From: Pteria penguin
Taxonomy: Eukaryota > Mollusca > Bivalvia > Pterioida > Pteriidae
Assembly: GCA_035048485.1 (NCBI GenBank)
Contig: CM068585.1
Span: forward strand, 57,198,198-57,262,197
Length of the DNA stretch: 64,000 nt
Direction of reading: 5' to 3'
Below the pieces are notes generated by a model. It had not been told where the DNA came from, ran no database searches, and saw only the letters and a list, made by a program, of their open reading frames with translations. Each line of letters opens with the position of its first letter. Within the stretch, counting starts at the first letter, position 1. The position numbers and the translations under genes are program-made. Shown here in pieces: positions 24,790 to 39,700 of this stretch.

Positions 24790-27700
24790 GTAGGTATCCA
24801 TCTACATTAAAAAAACATTGATACCAGTTTAAAACAATTGCAATATACAAGCACTTTTGCAATTTATATGTCTGCTGTGTTGTTAAAGGACAAAACTATG
24901 GAGATCCGAACATTTGTACAGCAACTTTATTACCGAATGGACATTGACGAACAAAACACCAATCTAAAGAAAGACATATCCATACAGAAGAAAGTCCTCA
25001 AATTTAATATATTTTACAGTTGTCTTATTACAGAAACATTGAAATATGCTATTATATTAGTTTTACTCTTAAATCTTATTAAATAGTTGCCTTGCACTTT
25101 CTCATATATAACATAAATTTTACAGAAACCAATGTGGCATTAAACAAACCGGCCTATCAAAGTTCTGTGTTCGGAAATTATGGTGCATCTAGAGCTGTAG
25201 ATGGTGACAGAAGTAATGGGCCAGATATAGATAAAAACAGTTGTAGTCATACCGACGTCTCCTTAAGTATTAAACAAGCATGGTGGCAAGTAAACCTACA
25301 GACAACATATTCCATCACCACAGTTGCTATTACATACAGAGATTGGTCCTTATATGGTAAGACTTTATTCATTAAACATTAATGTATTCAATAGTATTCA
25401 GTCCTAATACAACTACTGAGAACACCTAACCTCATAACTTCCATAACATATTTTTCTAATGCGGCTATTTCTTTCAGACATCAAACATAGGAGAGGAAGC
25501 AAGTTTTGTTTGTTGGCTTGTTTATTTATTTATTTTTTTAAGGGTCATGTTCTCAACGTTGAAGGTTTGAATATTTTTTACCTGGTTAGAGTACACTATC
25601 AGAAGTTTTGTGTAATAGACCACACTTTATATATATAATATGCAAAATATTTTCTGATATACTGGTATCTGTAATGATGAAATACTGGATAAAACCAATT
25701 CATTACCAACTTGTCATATCGGGTCAAGTGATTTGTAGATTATTTGTCGTCCAAATCGTCATACAGACTTTAGCAAATTGAATCGAAACAATGATAGATT
25801 TAAATATTTTAAACAGAACAACAATAATATATTGAGTAATGTTCAGTCGGAAAAACTATACAAAAACAAAAATAATAGTAAGAAAAGACCTGCAGAAAAA
25901 TTCAGAGATGGGATCAGGTGCCAAGAAGGAGTATACATATTCTGCCCACCGGTTACACCTCACATAATGACATAATATAAGTCGAGTTATTATAAACTGG
26001 AAGTCACATTCAGTAGACGATATAATACCGTAGCCATATTTGGTAAAACATCACGATTACTACTGTTAAACAATAAAACAACATCCTCAATCGAATAAAG
26101 AAGTCATTTGTAAGACAATGATATCCGATAACATTAGTTACATTTTTTGACCTGATACTGATAAACACATGGTGTGAAAAGAAAACTCGTATCGGTATGT
26201 ATTTTTCCGTATCAGGTCACTAACTCACTGTGTAATGAATTTATCACGTTGTACTTCACTAACTGTATGTGGGAGTATCATACCATTTATTGATTGGTTT
26301 TTGTTTTACGTCACACCACGAATATTTCACGTATATGGTGACGGCATCTGCCTGATGCGGGGCATACAAATTTTGACCTTTGCAACGGACCCTGCCGAAG
26401 CAGTGAGGGATCTTTAACGTGCCTTGCATACCACGACACGGGGCCTCGGTTTTTACTGTCCGATCCGAAAGACATGACACCGGCATGACCAGAGCGGGAC
26501 TCGAACCCCTGCCTCCCGATCAGGAGTCCGATGCGATACCACTAGGCCACGCCGGCTTCATACCATTTATAGTACAAGAATAAGAATAATTGCTGAAAAT
26601 AATTCACCTTAAGCATTTCCTCGTGAATTAACGTCGATGTCGTCTGCCCAAATCGTTTGGATGAGGCCATTTGGATAAAACCCGACAATTTTCACGCATG
26701 GCACGGCTTTTTTTCACGGCGTTTTGTGACCAATATCTGACAAATAACATTCCAATTTTTATACAGCTTTTGGAAATATATGCATATATATGACTTCGCT
26801 AAAACCAGGTCCCCTGTTTATGACATCTCTTTATCCACAATGTTGAATTATATTCTGCAATGAAACCTATTCTGTCCAATTGAAATCCCATTTTGAGACT
26901 TTCCATACTTGGATTTGACCTGATCTGACGATAAATCTCCCACTGAGGGATGCTAAGGAGGATAAGAATAGGATCCTCATATTCGAATGAGGCAATTCAA
27001 TAAGGAACCCGGTCAATTTTCCCAAGCACCTCTGCATGGCTGGTAGCGGTAACTATAAAGCATACTGTTTGTCGAAGGATGCGTGTCAGAGATGTCGGGA
27101 TCCTGATAGCTGAGTAGTTGCATGTTGCTGTCTGTCAATGTCCAAAATTCGTTCATGGTTCTTAGACGGACAGTTCTCATTACATATGATACCAATGTAC
27201 TGTAAAGGTGGCAATTTTCGTTGGGGGATCCGTTGGCAAAATACCAATCCGACATTTTGAGTGGGAGTATTTTTGCAGTACCAGGGTTTATTAACTTTTT
27301 TTTAAACGTCTCTGTCATCTTCAAAACGTAGGGCATTTTCTTCGATGAGAAAATATAACATGTTAATGTTTGGCCGTCCCTAAAATTTATCAAAGGAAAC
27401 AATGTCCTGCGCCTCATCCTACTTTTTCATCAGGTCTCACAATATGAAATCGGTCGCTCTTTATTGATTCTGTGTGGTTGATACATGACGATTTGTGCGG
27501 AAAAGATCATTTTCCACTTATATCAAGAACTACATCATTATATTGATCTAAATATTTTCATTGAGAGCAAATGTAAAAAGAAAACATAGGTCACACGGCC
27601 ATCACACGGCCACGGCAACTGCAGAAAACATAATCGATTACATAGATCATTGGTACCAAAACAATGGTCACTAACTATTATAAACACTATCTCCTATTCC

Positions 27701-30700
27701 GGTAACTAAATTGAATTCTATCCTTGAAGAAGCTGATTTTTGAAGTTTGCGCACTTACGGTTGATTAAGACTTAATATCGTAAAAATGTTCCCCGCGCAG
27801 GGTTTAACTTAAGTGTTATTATACCAGATTTCCTATGCATATGCAGCAATTTCTTAAGTTAAACTTTGTCAATAAACGTTTAGACTTATTTAACATTTCG
27901 AATATTTTCCGTGTTCATATAGTCACATACATGTAATTCCGCAATATGTTCAGAACCTTGATCCTCCACTTATCTGTTACCAATGCAGAAAACCTATGAA
28001 AAATCTAGTTTAAATTACAATGCAGTTGTATCTAAACCTAATGTTCTAGACTTTATTCCATCCTCGTGTGCATATAACAATTCAAAATATGTATGTAAAC
28101 AGGCAGGTCGTATCATTACTACTGACATAAATTGTATTTCTGATAAAAGTCTACGTTCTCGAAAAAGACCTAAATATAGGTTGCCGTCTAGGATAGATTT
28201 CAAATAATGTTGTGATGTATTAGAAAAAAAAAGTTACATACTGTACGTCCATGTTAAAAAGAAAAGATAAAAGTTCATGCTTTTTAATCATTGAAAATAT
28301 GATATTCTGAAAACTATCGGCATCCGTGTTAACAACTTTATTGTGAATCCTCATATATTCAAACAGTCAAATATACTGTCAGCGCAGTCTATTAAAAAGA
28401 AAATGGCTGATTTACATACTAACAGTTCACAACAGTTCCTTTTTGAAACTTACACGATTTTGTATCTGTCCTTGGACTTTGAGAATGATTAACGGTTTGG
28501 TACTTCTTCGATATTGATACTAAATATGTCTTTGTCCCTGCTGATATAAAGCAGGCAATAATGTAATACTTGTTTGAAAGCTATATTATGTCAATGTACT
28601 TCAAACTGAATTAAACTCTACCAAAACGTATGTTGAAACCCTTGCCTCTAAAGACAACACCTTGCATAACAACAGCATGACTCTGTCTGATTTCAAATTT
28701 AACATTGATAAATACGATGTTCCAATCGTGTATTGGCTCCCTAAATTACATAAAATTCCAAATAAATCACGTTTTTCTATTTCATTCTAGTCTCTGCTCC
28801 ACCACTGTAATTTCTAAACATAATAAGTCTGTTCTAACGGCATGCTCTATGGCTTCTGAAAACTCTAGCACAGTTAACTTCCTTTCCTTAATATCCAAAT
28901 TATTAAATTTTCTGCATTTGTGCTACCATGCCAATGCATATAATACATCAAAATATACATCACAAGCTACAACACAAACTCTGAAAATATATCAAAATAC
29001 ACACCACAACACGCTTACGATACACCGAAATACACATCACAACACGCTTACGATACTTCAAAATACACACCATAACACGCTTACGATACGATACATCAAA
29101 ATACACACTGCGACACGCTTACGATACATCAAAATACACGTCAAAACATGTTTACGATACATCAAAATACACACCACAACACACTTAGGATATATCAAAA
29201 TACACACCACAACACGCATACAATGCATCAAAATATCCATCTCAAAACGCTTACAATACATCAAAATACACATCACAAATCGCTTACAACACATCAAAAT
29301 ACACACTACAACACGCATACAATACATCAAATACACATCACAAAACACTTACAATACGTCAAAATACACATAACAAATCGCTTACAATTCATCAAAATAC
29401 ATATTACAAAACGCATACAATACATCAAAATACACACCACAACACGCATACAATACAAAAAATACACGTCACAAAACGCTTACAATACATCAAAATACAC
29501 ACCACAAAACACATACAATGCACCAAAATACACACCACTAAACGCTTAGGATTCATCAAAATATAAACCACAACACGCATACAATACATCAGAATACACA
29601 TTACAACACGCTTACAATACATCAAAATACACACCACAACACGCCTACAATACAGCAAAATACACACCACAATACGTTTGCAGTAGATCAGAGAGAAAGC
29701 TGAAGACATCTGTGAAAGCTGTAATACAAAAATTACAAAAGACTTGCACACAAAACATGATAATAATAGAATATAAACTGAAAAACATCATAAAAATATT
29801 CGATTGTGCTGCGGTTACGATACCGACCTAGGTAGGTCAATTGAAGTAACAAACGTCATTCAATTAGTGTGGTTAACTGATTTACGGTCGCCCACCTTTC
29901 CACTCACCGCAAAAAGCAGCACAATCAAAGGACACACATTAAAAAAATTATATATAATCCTCCATGTAGAGAACAAGGATCAACAGGTTTCTCAAGAAGA
30001 GGGTCATAAAATTTTTATTACACACAAAACATTTATAGAATAATATATTGCTATCAAAAATATGTCAGGGGACATCAACATAAGTAAACCGTGCTCTGCT
30101 CGTCTGTAAGCTTAGCTCAGATCTTTGATCAATATTAGTCCCGACTAACAGTCAGATTGGATGAGGATCAGGATCTTGTCTCAACTGAAAAGGTTTCGAC
30201 AATCAAAATTTACATCACAAAACACTTACAATACATCAAAATATAAATTACAACACGCTTACAATACATAAAAAAATCACAAAGCGTTAAAATACAGATA
30301 GATTAAAAGATCATATTATTATATACTGTAATATCGCTTTTCATAACAGTAACCTCAATTACTTCTGTCTTATAACAATCTCTAGTTATGGGAAAAACAT
30401 CCTTTACGTAATATCCAAACTACTCAATTCTCTTTGATTTGTCTAACTTATATACCTCTCTTCCACATGGTTTCATTAAATTTAAGTTGTTGTCTCTCAT
30501 ACGTTGGTGTTTTAACAGAGAATCTAAACATATCTCTGTATTTCCAATAACTCTGGGTTCTTTTTGAAAAATATCATATCATATATCACGACACATATAT
30601 CACACATGGACTTACCATATATCATAACGCGTTAACAATGACAATATATCAGATTCATTTCATCTTGTATTAAGAATATGTAAAATGCTTTACAGGAGGA

Positions 30701-33700
30701 AGTATTAGTAGTGCAGCACGGTTGGCAGGTTTTTCTATTTATATATCTGACACTCCTAACTGGTGGAACGGAATCCGTTGTTACCATGACCGTAATCTGA
30801 CATCTCTACCCGATACCAGAACTACTCTCTTCATATTCTGCTACCAATCGATTTTTGGTCGATACGTCACAATCTATAACGACAGAAACACTACGTACTC
30901 CAACCTATACAGCAAGAGAGCAATTCTAGAGTTGTGTGAGGTGGAAATTGATAGTAAGTTAGAAGTGATATAGTTTATGTTTTTTTTATGTATATGATTA
31001 ATGATTGGCTCATGACCTACATGATTCTAGTGCCAAGGATAACTCACCGATGCCCCTTTTCCAGACGTGACAATAAAAACAAGAGACAAACGTCACGGCA
31101 AATGCGGCACGTAAACATATTCACTGCAATGGCTTTTGTGTGGAATTCATTTGCGATTTATCTTATTTTATAAATACAACAGTTTCGGTCTGACGTAATA
31201 CAAAATTTAATTGTTAAGTTCATTTGCTTTTTTTTTTGGCCTTCATTTTGTAACAATTCCAATAAAACATTACAAGGTGTATTTACTAATGACCGTTGAC
31301 AGGAGTATGTGCGACAATTATCTATTTATAACGCTAAGGCGGTATTTATGAAAATATGTAGAAACCTCTGACAATTTGTGATTAGAATACATAATATAAA
31401 GTAAACCAATATGGCTTCCTTTTCATAAAATTAGATTTTTCCCTTTTCATCAAACTGATTATCAGCTTGAAAGAACGACAATCTGGTAATCTAGAGTTAT
31501 GATTTCTGACAACCTTAATGGATACTGTTTTTATTTCATTATTATTATTACTTATTCAGTATATATGTTCAATCTGACAATTTTTTTCTCAAGGGCAGAT
31601 AAACTACTTAGCCAGTAAAATGTAAATGATAATGAGGAAGATCTAAGGTCAATATAAATCTTACATCATACAATATGACTTCTCGTTATACGGAATTGTT
31701 AATGATATTCTGAATAGTGACTTATTCGAAGCATTTTAAACACATGATTTGACACCTTCTATTAAATAATAATGTGCTAGCAAACACGAGATACTTGATC
31801 TCCTTTCGTTGGTTCATATGTGCTGTAAAGTATGTTTTTATCATTTCATGATTTTTGGGTCAATGTTATCCATCATCTGATCATTTAATTCTGCAGAATG
31901 TCATTGCTTATTATACATCATACTTTCGTTTTCTATATAATAATCATATTCATTTTTGCCTTGTCAGTTTTGAATACCAATCGTGACGTCACGTTGAAAA
32001 TGTCTGAAAATGAAACAGATCTATTAGTAGTACATTTAAATGAAAAAATTTAGTATTCATTGAACATATTAGAGGTTGATTTGATATCATACACCTATCA
32101 AATTAAAATGCAATTGTGGTGCTGATTTAGATCGCTCAGTTGAAGTATTCGTAACGGGCCCACTTTCCCCACTCACCACACGGCAACAAAACCAAAAATA
32201 CACATTTAAATGTTACAGATACATATGGTTACCCTGTAATCTATTTCATTATCGGTCTAAACAGGTTATCATTTCACTGTACTTCTTAAGTTCTTAATCT
32301 GAGTAATCTGCTAGTTTTCTCCTGTCCAATGCAGTCATAATGATAATTTTCACTGCCACATCTGGTTTGAAGCTCGTATGGCCTAGTGCATAAAGGGTTC
32401 GGCTCGTGACAGAAAGGTCCGGGGTTCAACTCCCGCCCTAGGTGCACTGGGGTTCTGTCTTTCGGATATTGTTTTGCATTGGATGAAAGTGGGAGGGGCC
32501 AAGGGAAAAGTGGGGGACGGTCATCAAATCTAAAAAGTGCAATGTCAATGAATAAATTTTATTACAAAACATGCTATCAACCTCCAAGCGCCTCCCATCC
32601 CTTTTCTCTTGATGTTTGCATGTAGGCTAGATCTATTAAGAATTGTGATCGTTATAATGGTTATATAGAGATCTAAATCAAACTCTAATTTAACAATGAC
32701 CAAATACTATGCCAAATAGCAAAAGCTTGAAATGACATTACATTCTAGGCCTAGATCAAATTAAAAACTCACACTGAGATCAATCACTTCATTACCAGAA
32801 AAGTTGTTTCTATCTTCACGCCATGTGTTATATTTCCACGCAGCAAATTCCTTGACGTCCTTTTGCAGTGCGATTTATGACGTAATACAACAACGTCACA
32901 AAAGTCACTTTTCGCTTGAGGCGACTCATTTCATTTTTCGTACGTCGTTAATATTATAAAATTACACAAATTTTGAAATTAGATCTCATTTTAATTTATT
33001 CAGTTATTTACTTCTCCAATACGATAACTTATTTAATAATTTCTTTTTTTTTCACAAGAAATGTACAAGGTATTTAATAGGTATAAAATTTATGTATGTA
33101 AAGATGATGGATAAATCCAAACCATAAGTCCGAAAATCATGAAACCAAAGGACATACAAAATCAGTGAAAATGAAAACCAGATAGAAAACAACGAAAAAA
33201 TGTCTACTTGAAAAGCATATGTGAACCCCCTTGATGAATGAGATCCGGTGCCCAGGGAGAGTGAACATCTCCTGCTTGCTAGCAACACCCATCACATATA
33301 CACAGAAGGCACATGTCATGTGTTTAATTTAGCTACAATTTAAAATACCATAGAAAAGAAAATGTCGCGATAAAACTGAAAAATTTTTTAAAGGGATGTA
33401 AAACACCAATCAACCAACCAGCAATCATCAAGTTAAAATATGGAAGACCGATATACCTAGAAATTGAATTCTCGTCGTCTTGAATATAGAAAATTAGATT
33501 TAAGAGTGGTTTTGTTTGTCTTAAAGTTACAACCAATCTCTATATTCCCATGTGCATGTATGAATATAAAATTTGACACACAAAACACAAGTCGCATCAG
33601 TGTTACAATCATATTGATCACTCAGTTTGGGAAAGCAGAATCGTACTTTCAGCATACACTTCAATTCGAACTTGTGAATTATCTCCCATGCACAAAGGAA

Positions 33701-36700
33701 CATATTAGCATTTTATGAGAGCCATAATGAAAATAAAACCTAGATCTGGTAGTATAAATAAACTACAAAGTATAAAGTAGATTTGATAGCATACATGTAT
33801 ATAAACAACGTTCTAAATAACCATTACTGTTATAGAGCTGTCTATTTCTATATTTCCAGTTCCATCGCCATGTTCAAATTGCATTAAAGCGCCATATCCA
33901 TATTGTACACGAGATACAAACGGATTTCGTTGCCTACACGGATGTGAGAAAAGTTTCTATCAGGAGGACTGTTCTCGACAATGTACATGTCATGGAGATG
34001 GATCATGCAATAAAAGTGGGAGATGTAAAACTTGCAATCTAGGGTATTATCCGTTTGGAACAAAGTGTGCTAAATGTGATTCTTCTTGTGGGGGCCATGG
34101 GGCTTGTGGTGTCTCTGCTAAATGCTTATCTTGTAATATTGGTAAATATATATCAGGAAATACGTGTATTAATTGTCCATCTAATTGTGGTAGTGGCCAT
34201 CGTATATGTAACAGCTCTGACGGAACTTGTATTCATGGTTGTAAAGATGGATTCTATGGGAGAATATGTAATAAGAGCTGCATGTCTAACTGTGATAAAT
34301 GTTATGACGGTAACACATGCGATAAATGTAGTCGCGGATACTATGGAGCAAACTGTAACAAAACCTGTCCCAGGGACTGTGGTGGCGCTTAAATTGTCTG
34401 GTTCATGTGAGGAACGTGAGTACACATTTCACGTATTTAAATTTGTATAATTTATATTTTAAATTCAAATAAAGTAAATGTAGAAATAAGATAAATGATA
34501 CCATATATAGAATATCTCATCAATTCTTATTTCATCCGATTATTTATGAAACGAGTTCTGTGTCTAGGGGAAATAAAAACATTTGAGATCAATTTATCAC
34601 ATGATATAAATGCTTACAAATGTTCTTTCCCTAGCATCTTCTGTCACATCCTTCTTGGGGTTCATTTATTCTCTTTAGTGGATGCACGAATGTTTGTTTT
34701 CATTTGTTTTTCTTTTTATTGATTTTGTATGCCCTTCAGTTTGGTGATTTTTAGGCTTCCGAGTTGGCTTTTTCCAAAATCTTATAATAAGGCATACGAA
34801 GTCTATTTTTTTCCGACAACTGTCATGAAATCGGATTGATTTAAAATTTAGGTAACTCTTCCCCCAGGGTACTGCAATGTAACATTATTTGTTGTAAGTG
34901 TGACGTTATAAAACATCTTCCATCAACCGTCAAATAAAGCTTTACTACACGTGTAATATTGAAAAAGGTCATATGAAAGCATTATTACCATCCGTGACCC
35001 TTATGTCATGTAATAATGTATTACGTGCTCTAAAATCTGTGTTATAAAATACGAAAGTAACTGGTGTCACATGACTATGGCACTAACAACAATGTATCAC
35101 ATTGGACATTCACGGACCTCTGAAATTCAGAGGTGAGACCAGGTGTACGGGAGAAGTACGCGTTTCCTATTTGGTTAGCGACATCCGCCATGAATGCCCT
35201 TAAATACAGACGAAACAAATATAATTCAGCACCCAGGAAGGAGATTCTTTTATTGCCATCTTAAAAGTCCTGCAACTAAGATTAGTAAATGCCAGCAATA
35301 ATTCTTCCATAAAATAAAAAGAACTGAAATAAGAAAGCAACTGATGCAAGATTGTAAAATTCTCTCACTAAGTTGTATCAAATACTAAATGAATAAAATA
35401 GTGTATTATACTCATATAATGAGACTTTTTTTATTTACAACGTTTTTCATGCGACACTTGTTGCCTGTGATGAAGATGGAATTTAAATGCCTAAATCTAC
35501 CACACAAAAAATCTTAAATAATATAAAACGAACTGACATACAAGACACAAATTGTCCTTATATCTCGAGGTGTTATACAAAGACGTTTCCAACTGATGTA
35601 GAATATGGACATCTGACGTGGTACAATATAGGATCTTACTATATTAGAGACTCATGTATTACTATAGAATAAGCTAAAACTTAATTTTAAAGGCAATAAA
35701 CAATTAGCATCCAGTTCAACTTTACTTACAGATACATCGGTGACGTTTTGTCGGTTAACAACTCTGTATTTAAGGATCATCTCAACATCATATATCCAAA
35801 AGAACTCGAGATAAAAGACACAACAGAGAGCGCATCTCCTGCTTCATTACTCGATATACTCCTATCAATTAGTGACGATGGTTCATTAGTAACCTCTCTC
35901 TATGACAAACGTGACGATTTCAATTTCATTATTACCGGCTTCCCTTTTCTGAGTAGCAACATACCTTCCTCTTTCGCATATGGCGTCTTCATCTTACAAC
36001 GTATATGCTATGCCAGGGCTTGCTCTGAATACGAAAATTTCGTCCTGAGAGCGAGGCTTCTTGCCACGAAACTACTCTCACAAGGGTATATTGAGGAACG
36101 TTTGAAATTGTCACTGAGGAAGTTCTATGGTCGATATAGGGATCTAGTGCAATTTCAGATTCCTCTTTCAAGAATGTTAACCGATATTTTGGGACCTGAC
36201 CATACAAAATAACCATCTTAAGTTTTTGACTATACTTGATTTGACATAATATGTATATATATACAGACATTTTTTCACGTGCGTTTCCGACACCGGAATT
36301 TCAGTTAGGCAGCATTTCGTTTTCTTGTCTCCTTCGTGTGTTCGTGCGTGTAAATTTATGTATTTACCTCCTCGACTTGTTGCAGGACTTTTCCGACTGG
36401 TGTTGCATGCAACCAGGGGACGCTTAATCCTCCAGGGCACCTGGCCTCACCTCAATTTTATTGGGGTTCGCATTTGTCTGAATATGACACTATTCACGAT
36501 ATTGTCCTTTTATGCCATGGACTATGAGATATGGTTTACCCTTCGGCACTTCTTCGTTTTTTACTTATTTTCTATTATTAAATGTAATGCATAAAGTGTA
36601 AAATCAATATCGAAGGAGTACCAAACCGTTAATCATTCTCCAAGGACAGATACAAATTCGTGTAAGTTTCAAAAAGGAACTGATGTGAACCCCGAAATAC

Positions 36701-39700
36701 TGAAAAATCCCGAGTTGAGTCCAGGTGCCCGGGGAGAGTAAGCGTCTCCTGTTTACATGCATCACCCGTCACAGCAGTTCTCAAGAAACATGTCAAAATC
36801 AGGAGTTTTGGTCTCCTAATTGTACATACGAAAGTACAAAACTGGTATACAAAGTCATATTTGGTGTTCACTGAACAGGTCATTTAGTCGCATTCCAGAA
36901 TATTATCAATCATTCTAGAAATATTTTCTCATATTTTCGTACAAGATCTCCATAGCGACCGTAGAACTTCCTCAGTGACGATTTCAGACGTTCTTTAACA
37001 TATCCCTGCATGAGCAACTTAGTGGCCAGTCGTTTGGCCTTGGAATAAAACCGTCGTATAGAGAACAGGCTCTTGGGTACCTTATAAGTTGACATATAAA
37101 AACTCCATAGGCAGGTGAGGACGGGATATTGCTGCAAAGAAACGGAAAGTTAGTTATTTGGAAGTTAAAATCGTCACGTTTGTCATACAGAAAGGTATTC
37201 AAATGACCATCATTGTCGAAAGTTAAAAATATATCCAGATACGAAGCGGAATTATTGCTCTCGGTTGTCTCTTTTGTCTCAAGTTCATGGGGATAGATTT
37301 CATGTATGTAATCCTTAAAGTTAGGATTATTGATTGACAATACGTCGTCTATATATCTACACGTAAAATTAAAGTGAGATGCAAAGCTTTCTCTGCCTGT
37401 GGAGAGCATGTTTTGAATAAATTCTGCGTCATACGAATATACGAAAATGTCAGAAAGAAGAGGGGCGCTATTAGTTCCCATAGGAATGTCAATGATTTGC
37501 TGAAAAAAGCTCCCTCCAAACACCACGAAAATATTGTCTATTAAAAATTCCAGCATTTTGATGATTTGATCTTCGGTATATTTGTGTTTTGAATCAAAGT
37601 GTTCTTTTACAAAATGTGTATCTTCCCGCCCAATGACAAGATATTTATATCTACGATTTCCATTTTTATGGAAAAAAAGAATTTCGAATAATTGTAGCAA
37701 GTTTGTTTTTGAGCTTTTGATGCGGAATTGTAGTGTGGAGCGTGGAGAAGTCAAAGGACTTGATGCTGAAAATATTATTTAATTTCGGAGATTTAAGATT
37801 CTCTAAAAGTTCTTAGAATTCTTGAAGATCCACATCTGATTTTTTCCGCTCCTGGAGTATGTGGTATCACAGTAAATTTGAAGACCATGTTTGATGTGTG
37901 TCAATATCTTCGTTAGCAATATGGATAGAGGTTTGGTGGTACACTTGGAAAAACCAGCAATGAAACGATGTTTGTAAGGGGTTTTGTGTATTTTTGGAAT
38001 CCAATAAATATAAGGTAATTCAAGGTCAGAGTTTGTCGTGGTATTCCAAAAGACTCGAGGACAGATTTGTGGTTTTGAAGTATTTCAGAAATAGATAAAT
38101 TTGTTTGTGTGTATGTTGGATTTCCAGGTGCAGAGTGTAATCCAAGTTCCTCTAACAGACAATTAATGTAAAATCTTTTGCAAACGAAGGTATAACTGTT
38201 TGCTGCTTTGTCAGCTGGAACAATAATATATTGTTCATGGAGTTGAGAGAGTTCTCTGGCTACATCAGGGTCATTAAATATAGACTCGTGTCTAAGACGA
38301 AAAATTTCGATAAGATTTATGCTAATATTACAAAAGAAAAATACTGGTTATATTATTATGTTTTCATACTTAAACAATTTATATTTAGAAATACAGAGTG
38401 AGTCAGGAGTACCAGTGACATGGAATAAAATCCGAATTTCTCTATCATGGAATTCTCATTAGGATGTATTTCATTATAACGCTTATATAATTATAGAGTG
38501 AATATTAAAAAATCAACTTTTTTATCCTTTCTTCTTTCATATTTGTCTACTTTATTCATGAATGGTGTATATAAAAAATACTAATGATAAATCATAATTA
38601 AATGTAATGCATAATAAGGTTGACAAAAGACGGGAGATCTCAATGAGAGAAAAAAGAGGAGTTACTGGCTCAGTTATGTGGCAGAAGTCACCATAGAGCT
38701 ATACAATACATGAATATAAATAATATACTAGAACATATATCACATTACAAAAATATTTGATTGTAGTGCAATTACGATACCGACTTAGGACGGTCATTTA
38801 ATTTGACAAAAGCCAAACAAATGGTGTGGTTAACCGGTTTACGGGCCCACCTTCCCACTCACCGTAACAGCAGAACAATCAAAGGACGTACATTTAAAAA
38901 TTTATAAATAATCCTCCATGTAAAGAACAAGGGTCAACAGGTATCGCATATTGAGAGGTCATAAAAATATAAACACGTAAGGTATTGTAAAATACATAAT
39001 GGTATAAAAATATATGCGACATCAACATGATAAACCGTGCTCTGCCAGTCTGAAAGCGAGCTAAGACCTTAGATCTGTAGGAGTTCCGACTAACAGTCAG
39101 AGGGGACTAGGTTCAGGACCATGTCTCCTCTGAAAGAGGTTTGGACAAGGCCCGTCATATAGTCCCCACCGCCCTGTTAGTCAGCGTGCAACGTTCAAGT
39201 AAAAGTCTGCATAAGGCTGTAGAGGGGCCAAATACAAGACCTATAGTCTTTTTGATGATCTCAATATCATATTGTCTATTTATAAGACGTTTGATTATTT
39301 AATTACATGATAAAATAACGTTATCGGAGCCTTTTACTTTCCTTAGTTTATATACGAGATCGCCGTAAAAATAAGGATGGGAAATTCCATTGGATACATA
39401 CTGTTGAAAAGAAATATTTCCAAATTTAGATAGAAGTTCTGAATAAGATCTGAAGAATTTGCCGAATGTTTTTCTTAGCTTGTGATATCTGTAACCCTGA
39501 GTTAAAAGTTTAGTAGTAATTTGTAAATTTCGTTTATGAAAGTCCAAAACATCGGTGCAGCCTCTGACAAATCGAACTAATTGAGATATATAGATACCAT
39601 ATGATGGGAGTCGAGGGACATCGCCATCCAAGTAAGGGAAATTTACAATAGGAAATCCAAAATCCTCACGTTTATCATAAATATTAGTATATATTAGGTG

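Noticed and set aside
28705..29751. ORFs up to 222 codons with IHQNTHHNT-type repeats
   Set aside because: Translations of the 33-bp minisatellite joined to decayed PLE sequence.
32370..32440. Functional tRNA gene
   Set aside because: Only promoter boxes match; acceptor-stem pairing is not convincing, so it is listed as a SINE head.
34055..34450. 131-codon + strand ORF over exon 4
   Set aside because: It is the wrong frame for almost all of the EGF exon; only its last codons coincide with the true frame after the frameshift.
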